37,115 nt of DNA from Polaromonas sp. (GTDB lineage Bacteria; Pseudomonadota; Gammaproteobacteria; Burkholderiales; Burkholderiaceae_C): contig NZ_JABBPF010000025.1 in NCBI RefSeq assembly GCF_012927415.1, positions 1 to 37,115 of the forward strand, in the 5' to 3' direction. The translations under genes were made by a program, and so were the position numbers. Below the pieces are notes generated by a model. It ran no database searches. It was not told the DNA's origin and was given only the letters and a program-made list of their open reading frames with translations. This document shows positions 1-7,880 of the stretch, one piece after another (within the stretch, counting starts at the first letter, position 1; every line of letters begins with the position of its first letter).

Positions 1-760
1 TGATGCCGAATTCCTTCGCCGCCGCCACGTTGGTCGTCAGCGCGGCGAAATGCCGGCTGATGTCCTGCCCACCCTGCGCCTCGAACCAGCGCCTGGCCGA
101 ATGGGCGTTGCTCATGGTTTCAGCCGTGGTAAAGGTTTTGGAAGCGATCAGGAACAGCGTGCCCTGTGGCGTCAAGCCCTTCAGCACCCCGGCCAGCTCA
201 TCACCGTCAACGTTCGAGACAAAATGAAAGCGCTTGCCGGCGATGGCAAACTCATCGAGCGCCAGCACCGCCATTTGCGGCCCCAGATCCGAGCCGCCAA
301 TGCCGATGTTGACGATGTCGGTGATAGCCGCGTCGTCGCGCACCTGCTCGGCGTAAGCCAGCACGGCGGCTTGCGCGATATGCACTTGCGCCAGCTCGTT
401 TGCTATGTTATTAATAGCTAATGAAGACGGTATTCCCTGGACATGAGCAGGTTTTCTTAATAAAAAGTGCATTGCAGCACGCTGCTCGGTGAGGTTGATC
501 TTTTCTCCGGCACACATCGCGTCGCGGTACTGCTCGAGGCTGCATTCTCGCGCCAGTGCCAGCAGCAGCGCCTGGCTGTCTTCATCAATCAGGTTCTTGG
601 ATAAATCGGCAAAGACATGCGGCGCATCCTGGCTAAAGCGGGCAAAGCGCCCGGCATCCTGCGCGAACGCCGCACGCACATCAAACTGCCTGCCTGCGGA
701 TGCAAATCGCGCCTGCAGCGCCGCCCATGCCGGGGTCTTGTCGCATCGTAGTCGCTTCAT
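1..760 (-). CDS. pgi: Glucose-6-phosphate isomerase, 5' part (cut by window edge)
   Basis: Interconverts glucose-6-phosphate and fructose-6-phosphate in the cytosol. About 253 N-terminal codons are present; the rest lies beyond the left edge. Start ATG is at 758-760, preceded by an AAAGGGA ribosome-binding site. Visible family motifs are GEKINLTEQRA (about residues 80-90), DIVNIGIGGSDLGPQ, HFVSNVDGDEL and the sugar-phosphate SIS signature LFLIASKTFTTAETMSNAHS. It begins 17 bp after the tal stop, so a tal-pgi operon is likely. Oddity: residues about 98-120 (ending AINNIANE) are encoded by a hairpin repeat element shared with other loci here. The reading frame stays open through it. This stretch is poorly conserved in the family, so the enzyme is probably active. 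Confidence 0.93.
   Translation of the reverse strand, partial: MKRLRCDKTPAWAALQARFASAGRQFDVRAAFAQDAGRFARFSQDAPHVFADLSKNLIDEDSQALLLALARECSLEQYRDAMCAGEKINLTEQRAAMHFLLRKPAHVQGIPSSLAINNIANELAQVHIAQAAVLAYAEQVRDDAAITDIVNIGIGGSDLGPQMAVLALDEFAIAGKRFHFVSNVDGDELAGVLKGLTPQGTLFLIASKTFTTAETMSNAHSARRWFEAQGGQDISRHFAALTTNVAAAKEFGI
399..466 (+). repeat. Hairpin repeat element copy 1, inside pgi
   Basis: Inverted arms GCTAT (402-406) and ATAGC (414-418) are followed 20 nt later by TGGACATGAGC (438-448) and a T/A-rich tail. The same architecture recurs at 11857, 19190, 35580 and 35698. Read on the pgi strand the element is in frame and gives the peptide LAINNIANE. It could be a decayed REP/MITE-type element. 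The similarity was judged by eye, and the outer boundaries are approximate. Confidence 0.7.
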
Positions 761-777
761 CGAAGTCCCTTTTCTTT

Positions 778-1725
778 TTAAACCGCCTGCATCAGTTGCT
801 CAAGCTTGAGGGTGTCAAGCGCGAAAGCGCGAATGCCTTCGGCCAACTTTTCCGTTGCCATCGCATCTTCATTGAGCGCGTAGCGAAAACCCGCCTCGTC
901 AAACTTAATGGCTGGCAAATCCAGCGCTGCCGCGTTTGCAGCGTCCAGGGCCAGTTGCAGCGGGGCTTCGGATGCCGCAAGCTGGGCCAGCAACTCGGGG
1001 CTGATGGTCAAAAAATCGCAGCCCGCCAGAGCGGTGATCTGGCCCACGTTGCGAAAACTCGCACCCATGACCTCGGTGGCAATGCCGAAGTGCTTGTAGT
1101 GGTTGTAAATCTGGTGCACCGATTTCACGCCGGGGTCGTTGGCGCCGGCATTGGCGGCTTCGACCCACGCACTGCCCGCCGACTTTTTGTACCAGTCGTA
1201 AATCCGGCCCACGAAAGGCGAGATCAGCTGCACCCTCGCCTGGCCGCAGGCAACCGCCTGGCAGAAGGAAAACAGCAGCGTCAGGTTGGTGTGGATGCCG
1301 CGCTGCTCCAGTTGCCGGGCAGCCTGAATGCCTTCCCAGGTGGCAGCCACCTTGATCAGCACGCGGTCAACGTGTATGCCTTCGGCCTGATAGAGCTCGA
1401 TCAGGCGCGCGCCGCGCGCCACCGTGGCAGCGGAGTCAAAGCTAAGACGGGCATCGACTTCTGTCGAGACGCGGCCCGGAATGAGGGAAAGAATTTCGCA
1501 GCCGAAACGCACCAGAAGACGGTCCATGATTTCATCCAGCGCGCACCCTTTGAAGCGTCCCACCGTGTCTGTCAGCAGCGGCTGGTAATCAGCTTTTTGC
1601 ACCGCTTTGAGAATCAGCGAAGGATTGGTGGTCGCATCCTGCGGCCTGAACTGGGCCAACTGCCTGAAGTCGCCGGTATCGGCCACCACGGTCGTGAATT
1701 TTTTCAACGCGTCAAGTTGTGTCAT
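778..1725 (-). CDS. tal: Transaldolase
   Basis: Pentose-phosphate pathway enzyme that transfers a dihydroxyacetone unit between sugar phosphates through a lysine Schiff base. It has 315 residues from the ATG at 1723-1725, the usual class size (about 316); an upstream in-frame start would add 19 unlikely residues. Motifs: [11 protein letters not shown] near residues 30-40, the active-site lysine at about 125 in [12 protein letters not shown], and [14 protein letters not shown] near the C-terminus. It is transcribed away from zwf and followed by pgi after 17 bp. The shared region with zwf (1726-2070) carries a HexR-like palindrome, which fits joint control of sugar catabolism. Confidence 0.95.
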   Translation of the reverse strand: MTQLDALKKFTTVVADTGDFRQLAQFRPQDATTNPSLILKAVQKADYQPLLTDTVGRFKGCALDEIMDRLLVRFGCEILSLIPGRVSTEVDARLSFDSAATVARGARLIELYQAEGIHVDRVLIKVAATWEGIQAARQLEQRGIHTNLTLLFSFCQAVACGQARVQLISPFVGRIYDWYKKSAGSAWVEAANAGANDPGVKSVHQIYNHYKHFGIATEVMGASFRNVGQITALAGCDFLTISPELLAQLAASEAPLQLALDAANAAALDLPAIKFDEAGFRYALNEDAMATEKLAEGIRAFALDTLKLEQLMQAV

Positions 1726-1838
1726 TGGTTTGGGCGCCAGCAAGGGCGCAAGGTGGGTCGGGAACCGGTCAAAACACAGCATGTCAGACCAGCCCGCAGC
1801 AAATCGGCGAATCTAGTTACCATTATGCCCATAGAATA

Positions 1839-1853
1839 TGAAACTTTATTACA
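1839..1853. promoter_or_regulatory. Candidate HexR-type operator between tal and zwf
   Basis: TGAAACTTTATTACA matches the published HexR consensus TGTAATNNNATTACA at 6/6 positions in the right half and 4/6 in the left. It lies in the divergent tal/zwf region, and an RpiR/HexR-type regulator is encoded directly after zwf. Placement and the linked regulator support it; the degenerate left half is the weakness. Confidence 0.4.
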
Positions 1854-2070
1854 TGCATGGGCTCCAGCTTGTCACTTCATGTACTGCGCTGCCTTTAAAG
1901 AGGTGGCCGCGCCTGCAGTCCGGCAATGCCGGTTCCTCGGCCCCTGCTGGCGTGAAGTGGAGGCTTGGCGAAAAAACGCATCCGTGTCCATTTTTTTCAC
2001 TGCGTGCCATACGCTGCGTTCCAACGCCTCGGCGGACCTGCGCCGCGCACAACAATGAAGGCTTTTTCGT

Positions 2071-3537
2071 ATGAGTTTTGATTTGATCCTGTTTGGCGGC
2101 ACTGGCGATCTGGCATGGCGCAAAATCATGCCGGCGCTGTTTCAGGCCTTTCGACACGGCTCGCTGCCGGACAACGGCCGCATCGTGGGCGTCGGACGCG
2201 ACGATTTGTCGGACGAGCAGTACCGCCTGTTGATCAAGGGCCGCTTCGACCATGTCGAACTTGCCAAGCGCCCGAGCGAAGAAGAGTTCGCCCGCTTTGC
2301 GGCCCTGCTCGGCTATTTGCGCATGGATCTTTCCAATCCGGCCGACTACCCTGCGCTGGCTGCCAGGCTGCAGCAGCGCCCCGCCGAGGTCGTGGTGATG
2401 TATCTTGCCACGGCGCCCGGCCTGTTCACAACCGTGTGCGAGCAGATCGCTGCGGCCGGGCTGAACGGCCCGCAAACCCGCGTGGTGCTGGAGAAGCCAC
2501 TGGGCCACGATCTGGCCTCGAACCGCGCCATCAATGCGGCCGTGCGCAGCGTGCTCACCGAGAAGCAGATCTTCCGTATCGACCATTACCTCGGCAAGCC
2601 GTCGGTACAAAACCTGTTTGCCCTGCGCTTTGGTAATTCGCTGTTTGAGCCACTGTGGCGGCGCGAGCACATTGCCAATATACAAATCACGATTGCAGAA
2701 GAACTGGGCGTGGAAAAGCGCGGCGCGTTTTACGACAGCACCGGGGCACTGCGCGACATGGTGCAAAACCATGCCCTGCAGCTGCTTTGCGCGGTGGCCA
2801 TGGAGCCGCCCATCAATGCCCACGCCGACGCTATCCGCGATGAAAAGCTCAAGGTGCTGCGCGCGCTCAGACCCTGGACGCCCGAAACCCTGAGCCAGCA
2901 CGTTATCCGGGGGCAGTACGCCGCCGGCACGATAGATGGCGAAGCGGTTCCCGCTTATCGCAATGAGGCCGGCGTGAACCCTGACAGCCAGACCGAAACC
3001 TTTGTCGCGTTGCGCACTGAAATTGCCAACTGGCGCTGGGCCGGCGTGCCGTTTTACATTCGTACCGGCAAGCGGCTCGCCAGCCGTGACGCTCACATTG
3101 AAGTGAACTTCCGGCCGACGCCACACGCGATTTTCAAATCGCCGCAGGGCTGCAACACGGGTAACCGGCTGGTGATCAACCTGCAGCCCAAGGATGGCCT
3201 GGAACTGCACTTGCTGGCACAAGGCGCTGACAAGCGGCATAGCCGGGGAACGCCGACGCTTGCACCGGTGCAGCTGGACCTTGATTTTGACCAACGTTTT
3301 GGCAGCGAGCGTGTCGGCGCTTATGAACGCCTGCTGCTCGATGTGATTGACGGACGGCTCAATCTGTTCGTGCGCAGTGATGAACAGGAAGAGGCTTGGC
3401 ACTGGGTCGAGCCGATCATCGATGCGTGGGGCAATGACCACGCCGGTCCCCGCTCCTATGTGGCGGGTACCTGGGGGCCGAGCGCCTCCAGCGCCATGAT
3501 TGCCAGAGACGGCTATTGCTGGTCTGAAGAAAGCTAG
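2071..3537 (+). CDS. zwf: Glucose-6-phosphate 1-dehydrogenase
   Basis: Oxidises glucose-6-phosphate to 6-phosphogluconolactone with NAD(P)+, the entry to the oxidative pentose-phosphate and Entner-Doudoroff routes. It has 488 residues, the normal length. The Rossmann glycine motif FGGTGDLAWRK is at residues 8-18, and the catalytic signature RIDHYLGK at about 169-176 contains the base-forming His. The residue after GK is Pro rather than the common Glu, a variation outside the catalytic HYLGK core. AEELGVEKRGAFYDSTGALRD is the substrate-domain motif (its first 20 residues are well conserved). The regulator gene starts 2 bp after its stop, so the two are surely cotranscribed. Confidence 0.96.
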   Translation: MSFDLILFGGTGDLAWRKIMPALFQAFRHGSLPDNGRIVGVGRDDLSDEQYRLLIKGRFDHVELAKRPSEEEFARFAALLGYLRMDLSNPADYPALAARLQQRPAEVVVMYLATAPGLFTTVCEQIAAAGLNGPQTRVVLEKPLGHDLASNRAINAAVRSVLTEKQIFRIDHYLGKPSVQNLFALRFGNSLFEPLWRREHIANIQITIAEELGVEKRGAFYDSTGALRDMVQNHALQLLCAVAMEPPINAHADAIRDEKLKVLRALRPWTPETLSQHVIRGQYAAGTIDGEAVPAYRNEAGVNPDSQTETFVALRTEIANWRWAGVPFYIRTGKRLASRDAHIEVNFRPTPHAIFKSPQGCNTGNRLVINLQPKDGLELHLLAQGADKRHSRGTPTLAPVQLDLDFDQRFGSERVGAYERLLLDVIDGRLNLFVRSDEQEEAWHWVEPIIDAWGNDHAGPRSYVAGTWGPSASSAMIARDGYCWSEES

Positions 3538-3539
3538 CC

Positions 3540-4385
3540 ATGCTGGACCGCATCAAGGCCTCCCTTCCCTCACTGGCCCCGGCGGAGCAGCGCGTGGGTC
3601 ACCTGGTGCTGACCGACCCCCGCGCCTTTGCCAGCCTGCCGATCACCGAACTGGCCAACCGATCGCATGTCAGCAAGCCGACCGTGGTGCGCTTTTGCCG
3701 CAGCGTGGGCTATGACGGCCTGTCAGATTTCAAGCTGAAGCTGGCCGGCAGCGTGAGTGAGGGCGTGCCCTTCATCCACCGCAGCGTCGACGCCGACGAC
3801 AAGACCGGCGATGTGCTGGTTAAGGTAATTGACAACACCGTGGCCGCGTTTTTGAAGTATCGCAATGACGCAAGCGCACTGGCGATCGAAAGAGCCACGC
3901 TAGCGCTGCTGGCGGCTTACAAAACCGGCAAACGCATCGAGTTTTTCGGCGTCGGCAACTCCGGCATCGTTGCGCAGGATGCTCAGCACAAGTTCTTCAG
4001 GCTTGGCATCAACAGCATTGCCTACAGCGACGGACACATGCAGGTCATGAGCGCTTCGCTGCTGGGGCCGGGCGACTGTGTAGTCGTGATTTCCAACTCA
4101 GGACGCACGCGCGACCTGATGGATGCCTGCGACATTGCCCGCAAAAACGGAGCCACGAGCATCGTGATCACGGCCACTGCATCGCCACTGGCCGCCGCCG
4201 GGCACATTCACCTGGCGGCGGATCATCCGGAAGGTTATGACCACTACAGCCCTATGGTGTCGCGCCTGCTGCACCTGATGATTATCGACATCCTGGCCAC
4301 CTGTTTAGCGCTGCGCATTGGCCCCAAACTTCAGCCGCTGCTCAAGGAGATGAAAAACAACTTGCGCAACAAGCGTTATGCCTGA
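3540..4385 (+). CDS. RpiR/HexR-family transcriptional regulator
   Basis: 281 residues with the two-part RpiR layout. An N-terminal helix-turn-helix (about residues 1-75, ITELANRSHVSKPTVVRFCR) is joined to a C-terminal SIS domain (about 110-250) with FFGVGNSGIVAQDAQHKF and VVISNSGRTRDLMDA, the fold that binds phosphosugars. HexR proteins of this type respond to 2-keto-3-deoxy-6-phosphogluconate and control zwf and glycolytic genes. The position 2 bp behind zwf and the HexR-like site at 1839 make autoregulation of the cluster likely. The exact ligand is inferred, not visible. Confidence 0.9.
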   Translation: MLDRIKASLPSLAPAEQRVGHLVLTDPRAFASLPITELANRSHVSKPTVVRFCRSVGYDGLSDFKLKLAGSVSEGVPFIHRSVDADDKTGDVLVKVIDNTVAAFLKYRNDASALAIERATLALLAAYKTGKRIEFFGVGNSGIVAQDAQHKFFRLGINSIAYSDGHMQVMSASLLGPGDCVVVISNSGRTRDLMDACDIARKNGATSIVITATASPLAAAGHIHLAADHPEGYDHYSPMVSRLLHLMIIDILATCLALRIGPKLQPLLKEMKNNLRNKRYA

Positions 4386-4395
4386 AGCGGGCGCT

Positions 4396-4421
4396 GCGCG
4401 ATCAAAAGGGAGTGATCGCGC
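4396..4421. other. Inverted repeat between convergent genes
   Basis: GCGCGATCA and TGATCGCGC form a perfect 9-bp stem with an 8-nt loop, 11 bp after the regulator stop. No T-tract follows, so it is at best a weak terminator. Confidence 0.35.
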
Positions 4422-4517
4422 GCATTTCACGCCACGCCAGCAATGGCGCTCGGCTTAACTATCGGCCGCTCAGTGCAGTACCCGAATGGACCTCTCATCA
4501 CCGAGCGTAGGCGTGCC

Positions 4518-4943
4518 CTACCGGGAAGGCATGGGCTTTGAGGAAGCCGCTTGCCTGGCCAGGAACTTATCAATCAGCGCAATTTCCTTTTTTTGCGCTG
4601 CGATGATGTCCTTGGCCAGCTTTCGCATCTCTGGCGATTTGCCACTCTGCAGCTCGGATTCAGCCATGCTGATCGCGCCCTGGTGATGCACACGCATCAT
4701 TTGGGCAAAGTCAGCGTCTTGATTGCCCGTCATCGGCATCGATGACATCTTGTCATTCATGCCCTTCATCATCCCCTTCATGTCCATGTCTCCGGCCATC
4801 GGGGATGAGCTGCTCATGCCCGGCATCGGGCTGGCGCCAGTGGCTGACGACGGTTGAGCCTGGGCCAGCGGCTGAAGCAGCGCGGCTGCCAGTGTCAGCA
4901 AGGCGGCACCGGCTATTTTTGTAGCGTTGAGCGAGTGGTTCAT
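4518..4943 (-). CDS. DUF305-family secreted protein
   Basis: 141 residues starting at the ATG at 4941-4943, which has an AAAGGAA ribosome-binding site; the longer upstream reading lacks one. An N-terminal signal peptide ends at about LAQAQ (residue 30). A Met/Ser/Gly-rich linker (MPGMSSSSPMAGDMDMKGMM) resembles methionine-rich copper-binding segments. The DUF305 core has FAQMMRVHHQGAISMAESEL and DIIAAQKKEIALI. Family members such as CopM are four-helix periplasmic proteins, some binding copper. It precedes no operon partner closely, but the Csp-like gene lies 35 bp upstream in the same direction, so a shared metal-handling transcript is plausible. Confidence 0.85.
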   Translation of the reverse strand: MNHSLNATKIAGAALLTLAAALLQPLAQAQPSSATGASPMPGMSSSSPMAGDMDMKGMMKGMNDKMSSMPMTGNQDADFAQMMRVHHQGAISMAESELQSGKSPEMRKLAKDIIAAQKKEIALIDKFLARQAASSKPMPSR

Positions 4944-4978
4944 GCAAATTCCTTTGGTTGTCGGAACGATTGCGTGGT

Positions 4979-5311
4979 TCAGGCAAGACTCATCTTGCGG
5001 CATTCTTCAGCGCATTTCAGGCAGGCTCTCGCACAGGCCTGACAGTGTTCCATGGTGTGCTTAGCGCACTCGTCACTGCACGACTTGCAGACATCGGCGC
5101 ACAAGGCGCAAATAGCCTTGCTGTGCTCGCTGTCGCGCGCCATGGCAGCCGAAGCCAGCGCGCAAAGCTGGGCGCAGTCCATGTCCAGAGCGATGCAGCG
5201 GGCCATCATCTTCACGTCTTGCTCGTGAAGGCAGGACGCAGCACAGTAATTGCAGGCGACCGAACAGGCATCGCATGCTTCGATGCACTCCTTGAATTTT
5301 TGGTAAGCCAT
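4979..5311 (-). CDS. Cysteine-rich four-helix copper-storage protein (Csp-like)
   Basis: 110 residues with 19 cysteines spaced as CxxC, CxxxC and CxxCxxxC along four helices (CIEACDACSVACNYC near the N-terminus, CQACARACLKCAEEC near the C-terminus). This matches the Csp/DUF326 copper-storage family, whose helical bundle is lined with Cys thiolates that hold many Cu(I) ions. No signal peptide is present, which points to the cytosolic Csp3 type rather than exported Csp1. It is followed by the Met-rich DUF305 gene. I saw no clear CueR-type palindrome upstream. Metal preference is inferred from the family. Confidence 0.88.
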   Translation of the reverse strand: MAYQKFKECIEACDACSVACNYCAASCLHEQDVKMMARCIALDMDCAQLCALASAAMARDSEHSKAICALCADVCKSCSDECAKHTMEHCQACARACLKCAEECRKMSLA

Positions 5312-5643
5312 TTAGTTCTCCGAGCAATAAGGGCAACGACGCTACGCCGTCCATTCAGTCTCGGATGAGCGTCTTTAACAGTCCGTAAGCCGCCACGCCA
5401 CCGCGCTGTAGTCGTTTGCGGCGGATTCGCGTATGCCGATCCCACAAGGCAACGAAAAAAGCCGTCCATAAAACCTGAAGTCAGCACCGGCACAGCTTGC
5501 CTAACATTTGGCACGGCACATTGGTCAACAGGTCAGAAATCGGCTCTTTCCAACGTCAATCGTCAATCGTCGTCAACGTTAAGCCCATTAAAAACCTGCA
5601 ATCGTGGCCGTCCAACTGGCAGCGTTTGACCGCTTGCCGGGAT
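5312..5643. other. Gene-free stretch upstream of the Csp-like gene
   Basis: No convincing gene. The only structure seen is a short run of CGTCAAT-like direct repeats at about 5554-5575. It should contain the promoter of the Csp-like gene, but no strong -35/-10 pair could be picked. Confidence 0.5.
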
Positions 5644-6987
5644 TCACGCCAGGGGCAGTGAGCGCTCCACGATCCCGGCAAACAACGCTGAGCCGAGCGG
5701 CAAAACACTGTCGTTGAAGTCGTAGCAGCTGTTGTGCAAAAAGTGGCTGCCCACGCCGCCGACCTCGCCGCCCCTGCCATCGGAAAGCTGCTCTCCCTGA
5801 CCGAGACGCAGATAGGCCCCCGGCTTGACCTTGAGCATGAAAGAAAAATCCTCAGAACCCATGCTGGGCTCGAGGTTGCTCACCACATTTTCCACACCCA
5901 CCAACTGCTCGGCGACGCTGGTGGCCAGCGTGTACTCGGCCGGGGAATTGATGGTGGCTGGGTAAATGCGTTCATAGTTCACCGTCGCCGTCGCGCCAAA
6001 GCCCCCGGCTACTGAAGCGCAAAGCTGCTTAAGGCGCTGCTCCACGAGGTCCTGCACGGCAGGCTTGAAGCTGCGCACGGTACCGACGAGGGTGGCGCTG
6101 CCGGGAACCACGCTCATGGCGCCCAGGTCTCCCGCCTGGATGGCGCACAGGCTGACGACCGCGTTGTCCATTGCCTTAACGTTGCGCGAGACGATGCTTT
6201 GCACCGCCACGATGATGTGCGCCGCAACCAGGATCGGGTCGACGGTGAGATAGGCATGGGCACCGTGGCCACCCTTGCCTCTGATCTCGATCGTGATACG
6301 GTCGGCCGCCGCCATCATGGGACCGGAATTGATACCTATGGTGCCGGGCCTCATGGCCGGCCAGTTGTGCATGGCATAAATTGACTGGACTGGAAAGCGT
6401 TCAAACAGCCCGTCCCTGATCATGGCATCGGCGCCGCCCCGGCCCTCTTCGGCGGGCTGGAACACCAACACGGCATCACCGGCGAAATTGCGCGTCTCGG
6501 CCAGATAGCGAGCGGCGCCCACCAGCATGGTGGTGTGACCATCGTGGCCGCAACCGTGCATCAGGCCAGGTTTGGCCGATTTCCAGCCAAACTCGTTGTG
6601 CTCTGTCATGGGCAGTGCGTCCATGTCCGCGCGCAATCCCACCATGGGCTCTTCCCCAGATTTTCCCGATCGGGAAATTTGCCCAGGTCGCTGACCCTTG
6701 ATGACTGCAACCACGCCGGTTTTGGCAATACCCGTATGCACTTCATCGACGCCACACAGCTTCAGCGCATGAGCCACGCGGCTGGAGGTATAGACCTCCT
6801 CAAAGCCCAGTTCGGGGTGCGTGTGAAGGTCGCGGCGAAACGCTGTCAGTTCGGGATGAAATTGCGAGATATGTGCAAAGGCACGGCCACTGGCGCGCAA
6901 CAGGTGGGAGCGGGGGGCCGGCAAAGCTTCAGCCGCATCAACAGGCAAAGGCGATAGGGTTTTTTCAAGAATTGACGGTGCGCGCAT
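5644..6987 (-). CDS. M20-family amidohydrolase (hippurate hydrolase-like)
   Basis: 447 residues. Peptidase M20D enzymes hydrolyse N-acyl amino acids at a dinuclear metal site. Metal-binding motifs are present in order: LRADMDALPM, MHGCGHDGHT, FQPAEEGRGGA, MHNWPA, and the C-terminal GSEDFSFML and FLHNSCYDFND. The catalytic core begins at about residue 45 (FRRDLHTHPELGFEE). The N-terminal 45 residues have no internal Met, so the ATG at 6985-6987 is kept. An SRSGKSGEEP insertion before the first metal motif holds a perfect 16-bp DNA palindrome at 6662-6677. Substrate cannot be told from sequence. Confidence 0.9.
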   Translation of the reverse strand: MRAPSILEKTLSPLPVDAAEALPAPRSHLLRASGRAFAHISQFHPELTAFRRDLHTHPELGFEEVYTSSRVAHALKLCGVDEVHTGIAKTGVVAVIKGQRPGQISRSGKSGEEPMVGLRADMDALPMTEHNEFGWKSAKPGLMHGCGHDGHTTMLVGAARYLAETRNFAGDAVLVFQPAEEGRGGADAMIRDGLFERFPVQSIYAMHNWPAMRPGTIGINSGPMMAAADRITIEIRGKGGHGAHAYLTVDPILVAAHIIVAVQSIVSRNVKAMDNAVVSLCAIQAGDLGAMSVVPGSATLVGTVRSFKPAVQDLVEQRLKQLCASVAGGFGATATVNYERIYPATINSPAEYTLATSVAEQLVGVENVVSNLEPSMGSEDFSFMLKVKPGAYLRLGQGEQLSDGRGGEVGGVGSHFLHNSCYDFNDSVLPLGSALFAGIVERSLPLA

Positions 6988-7172
6988 GTCGGTTCAGTCC
7001 TGCTGTCATCAAGGTTTGAATATTATTCGCAAAACTCATGAGACGTACGCTTCAGGGGTTCAATTCATTTTCCAGGGAAGGGACAGCGCCGAACGGTTTG
7101 GTCGGTTCAGCTCAGGGGTTCAGACCGGAGGATCAGTGGGCCTTACCATCCCGTCGTACGTTGCAGTGAGTT

Positions 7173-7238
7173 GTCTGTGTCTGTGTCTGTGTCTGTGTCT
7201 GTGTCTGTGTCTGTGTCTGTGTCTGTGTCTGTGTCTGT
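7173..7238. repeat. Hexanucleotide microsatellite, 11 perfect copies
   Basis: GTCTGT is repeated 11 times without error on the + strand (ACAGAC on the minus strand, encoding Thr-Asp). It sits exactly at the TDTDN motif of the decayed DUF3047 gene, so it likely grew by slippage from two native units. Confidence 0.97.
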
Positions 7239-7461
7239 CATGATGCCTATGCCCACCAGCGCACAGGGCGCTACCGCGAAACACTTTTTGTAGTCCGCAT
7301 TGAATCGCGCTCGTCGTCAAGCCATCGAGCCAACTGCTGAGGTCCAGACTTAGCTACCAGTTTGCGAGTCCGGTCGGTCCGCGAATTGATGACGACGCTA
7401 CCTGAAGCGTGATGTTTTTGCCGGACATACATCAGCGTGGCGTAAGGCAACGCTTGGCCGG

Positions 7462-7482
7462 GTGATGTGATGTGATGTGATG
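7462..7482. repeat. Pentanucleotide tandem repeat, 4 copies
   Basis: GTGAT is repeated four times plus one base. It lies inside the same decayed DUF3047 gene, upstream of PYATLMYV. Being a multiple of five bases, it changes the reading frame and is a likely inactivating expansion. Confidence 0.85.
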
Positions 7483-7805
7483 AAGCTTGAACTTTTTCCC
7501 TGGAAAGCGACGGTGCTCCCAGCCCACTGAACTGCCCTCTGTCAGCGATGCCGCTATTCAATCGACTTCGCCAGTCGCCGTGGACTCAAGCAATGGGACT
7601 GCCGAACAAGCGCCCCGCAAAAACCAGAATGAGAACCGCCAGCAGGCGTTGCAGCATAACGACGGGACAAAGAGCGGGTATTAAGTCAAGGGCATAAGTT
7701 TGCCAGCACGCTCTCGCGCCGCTGGATTCACCTGATCCGGCCTCGGACCAGCAACATGCGTGGCACTTCCCAAGTTTCGCCAGAATTGTGTAGGCCATTA
7801 CTAAT

Positions 7806-7843
7806 AAAAAAAGCCGCTCCAGGTTTCCCTGAAACGGCTTTTT
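7806..7843 (-). terminator. Rho-independent terminator of the porin gene
   Basis: On the minus strand AAAAAGCCG and CGGCTTTTT form the outer stem, with an inner CAGG/CCTG stem and a GAAA-containing loop, ending in a T-run. It begins about 38 bp past the porin stop. Confidence 0.85.
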
Positions 7844-7880
7844 GATTCTTATCCCCAACTGGCCTCAGGCCAGTCCTGAA

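Larger units (their letters stand above)
7143..7657 (-). pseudogene. Decayed DUF3047 gene with expanded TD repeat
   Basis: Fragments of a DUF3047 protein are readable across several frames. A signal-peptide-like start (MLQRLLAVLILVFAG, ATG at 7655-7657) runs into a stop. PYATLMYV then leads through RTDRTRKLVAKSGPQQLARW to LDDERD (7330-7450). After a one-base frame change, NADYKKCFAV and LVGIGIMTDTD follow. In the intact family the last motif is VMTDTDNTG. Here the TD codons are expanded to eleven copies before the expected Asn, and the frame stops at 7143. Much of the middle is missing compared with the usual 220-230 residues. Not functional. The function of the family is unknown. Confidence 0.65.

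Noticed and set aside
700..2058. 452-codon open frame on the + strand opposite tal
   Set aside because: It is antisense to a clear transaldolase, has no recognisable motif, and reflects high-GC third positions.
1849..3441. 530-codon open frame on the minus strand opposite zwf
   Set aside because: Shadow of zwf; composition typical of antisense GC-rich frames, no domain motif.
5212..5514. 100-codon minus-strand frame upstream of and overlapping the Csp-like gene
   Set aside because: No motif, no ribosome-binding site, and it overlaps the well-supported cysteine-rich gene in another frame.
7173..7238. CRISPR-like array
   Set aside because: The repeat is a 6-bp unit without spacers; no cas genes are present.
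7120..7320. Minus-strand frame with a His-Arg repeat (and a + strand Cys-Leu repeat frame)
   Set aside because: These are alternative readings of the GTCTGT microsatellite; the Thr-Asp frame is the one that fits the flanking DUF3047 motifs.
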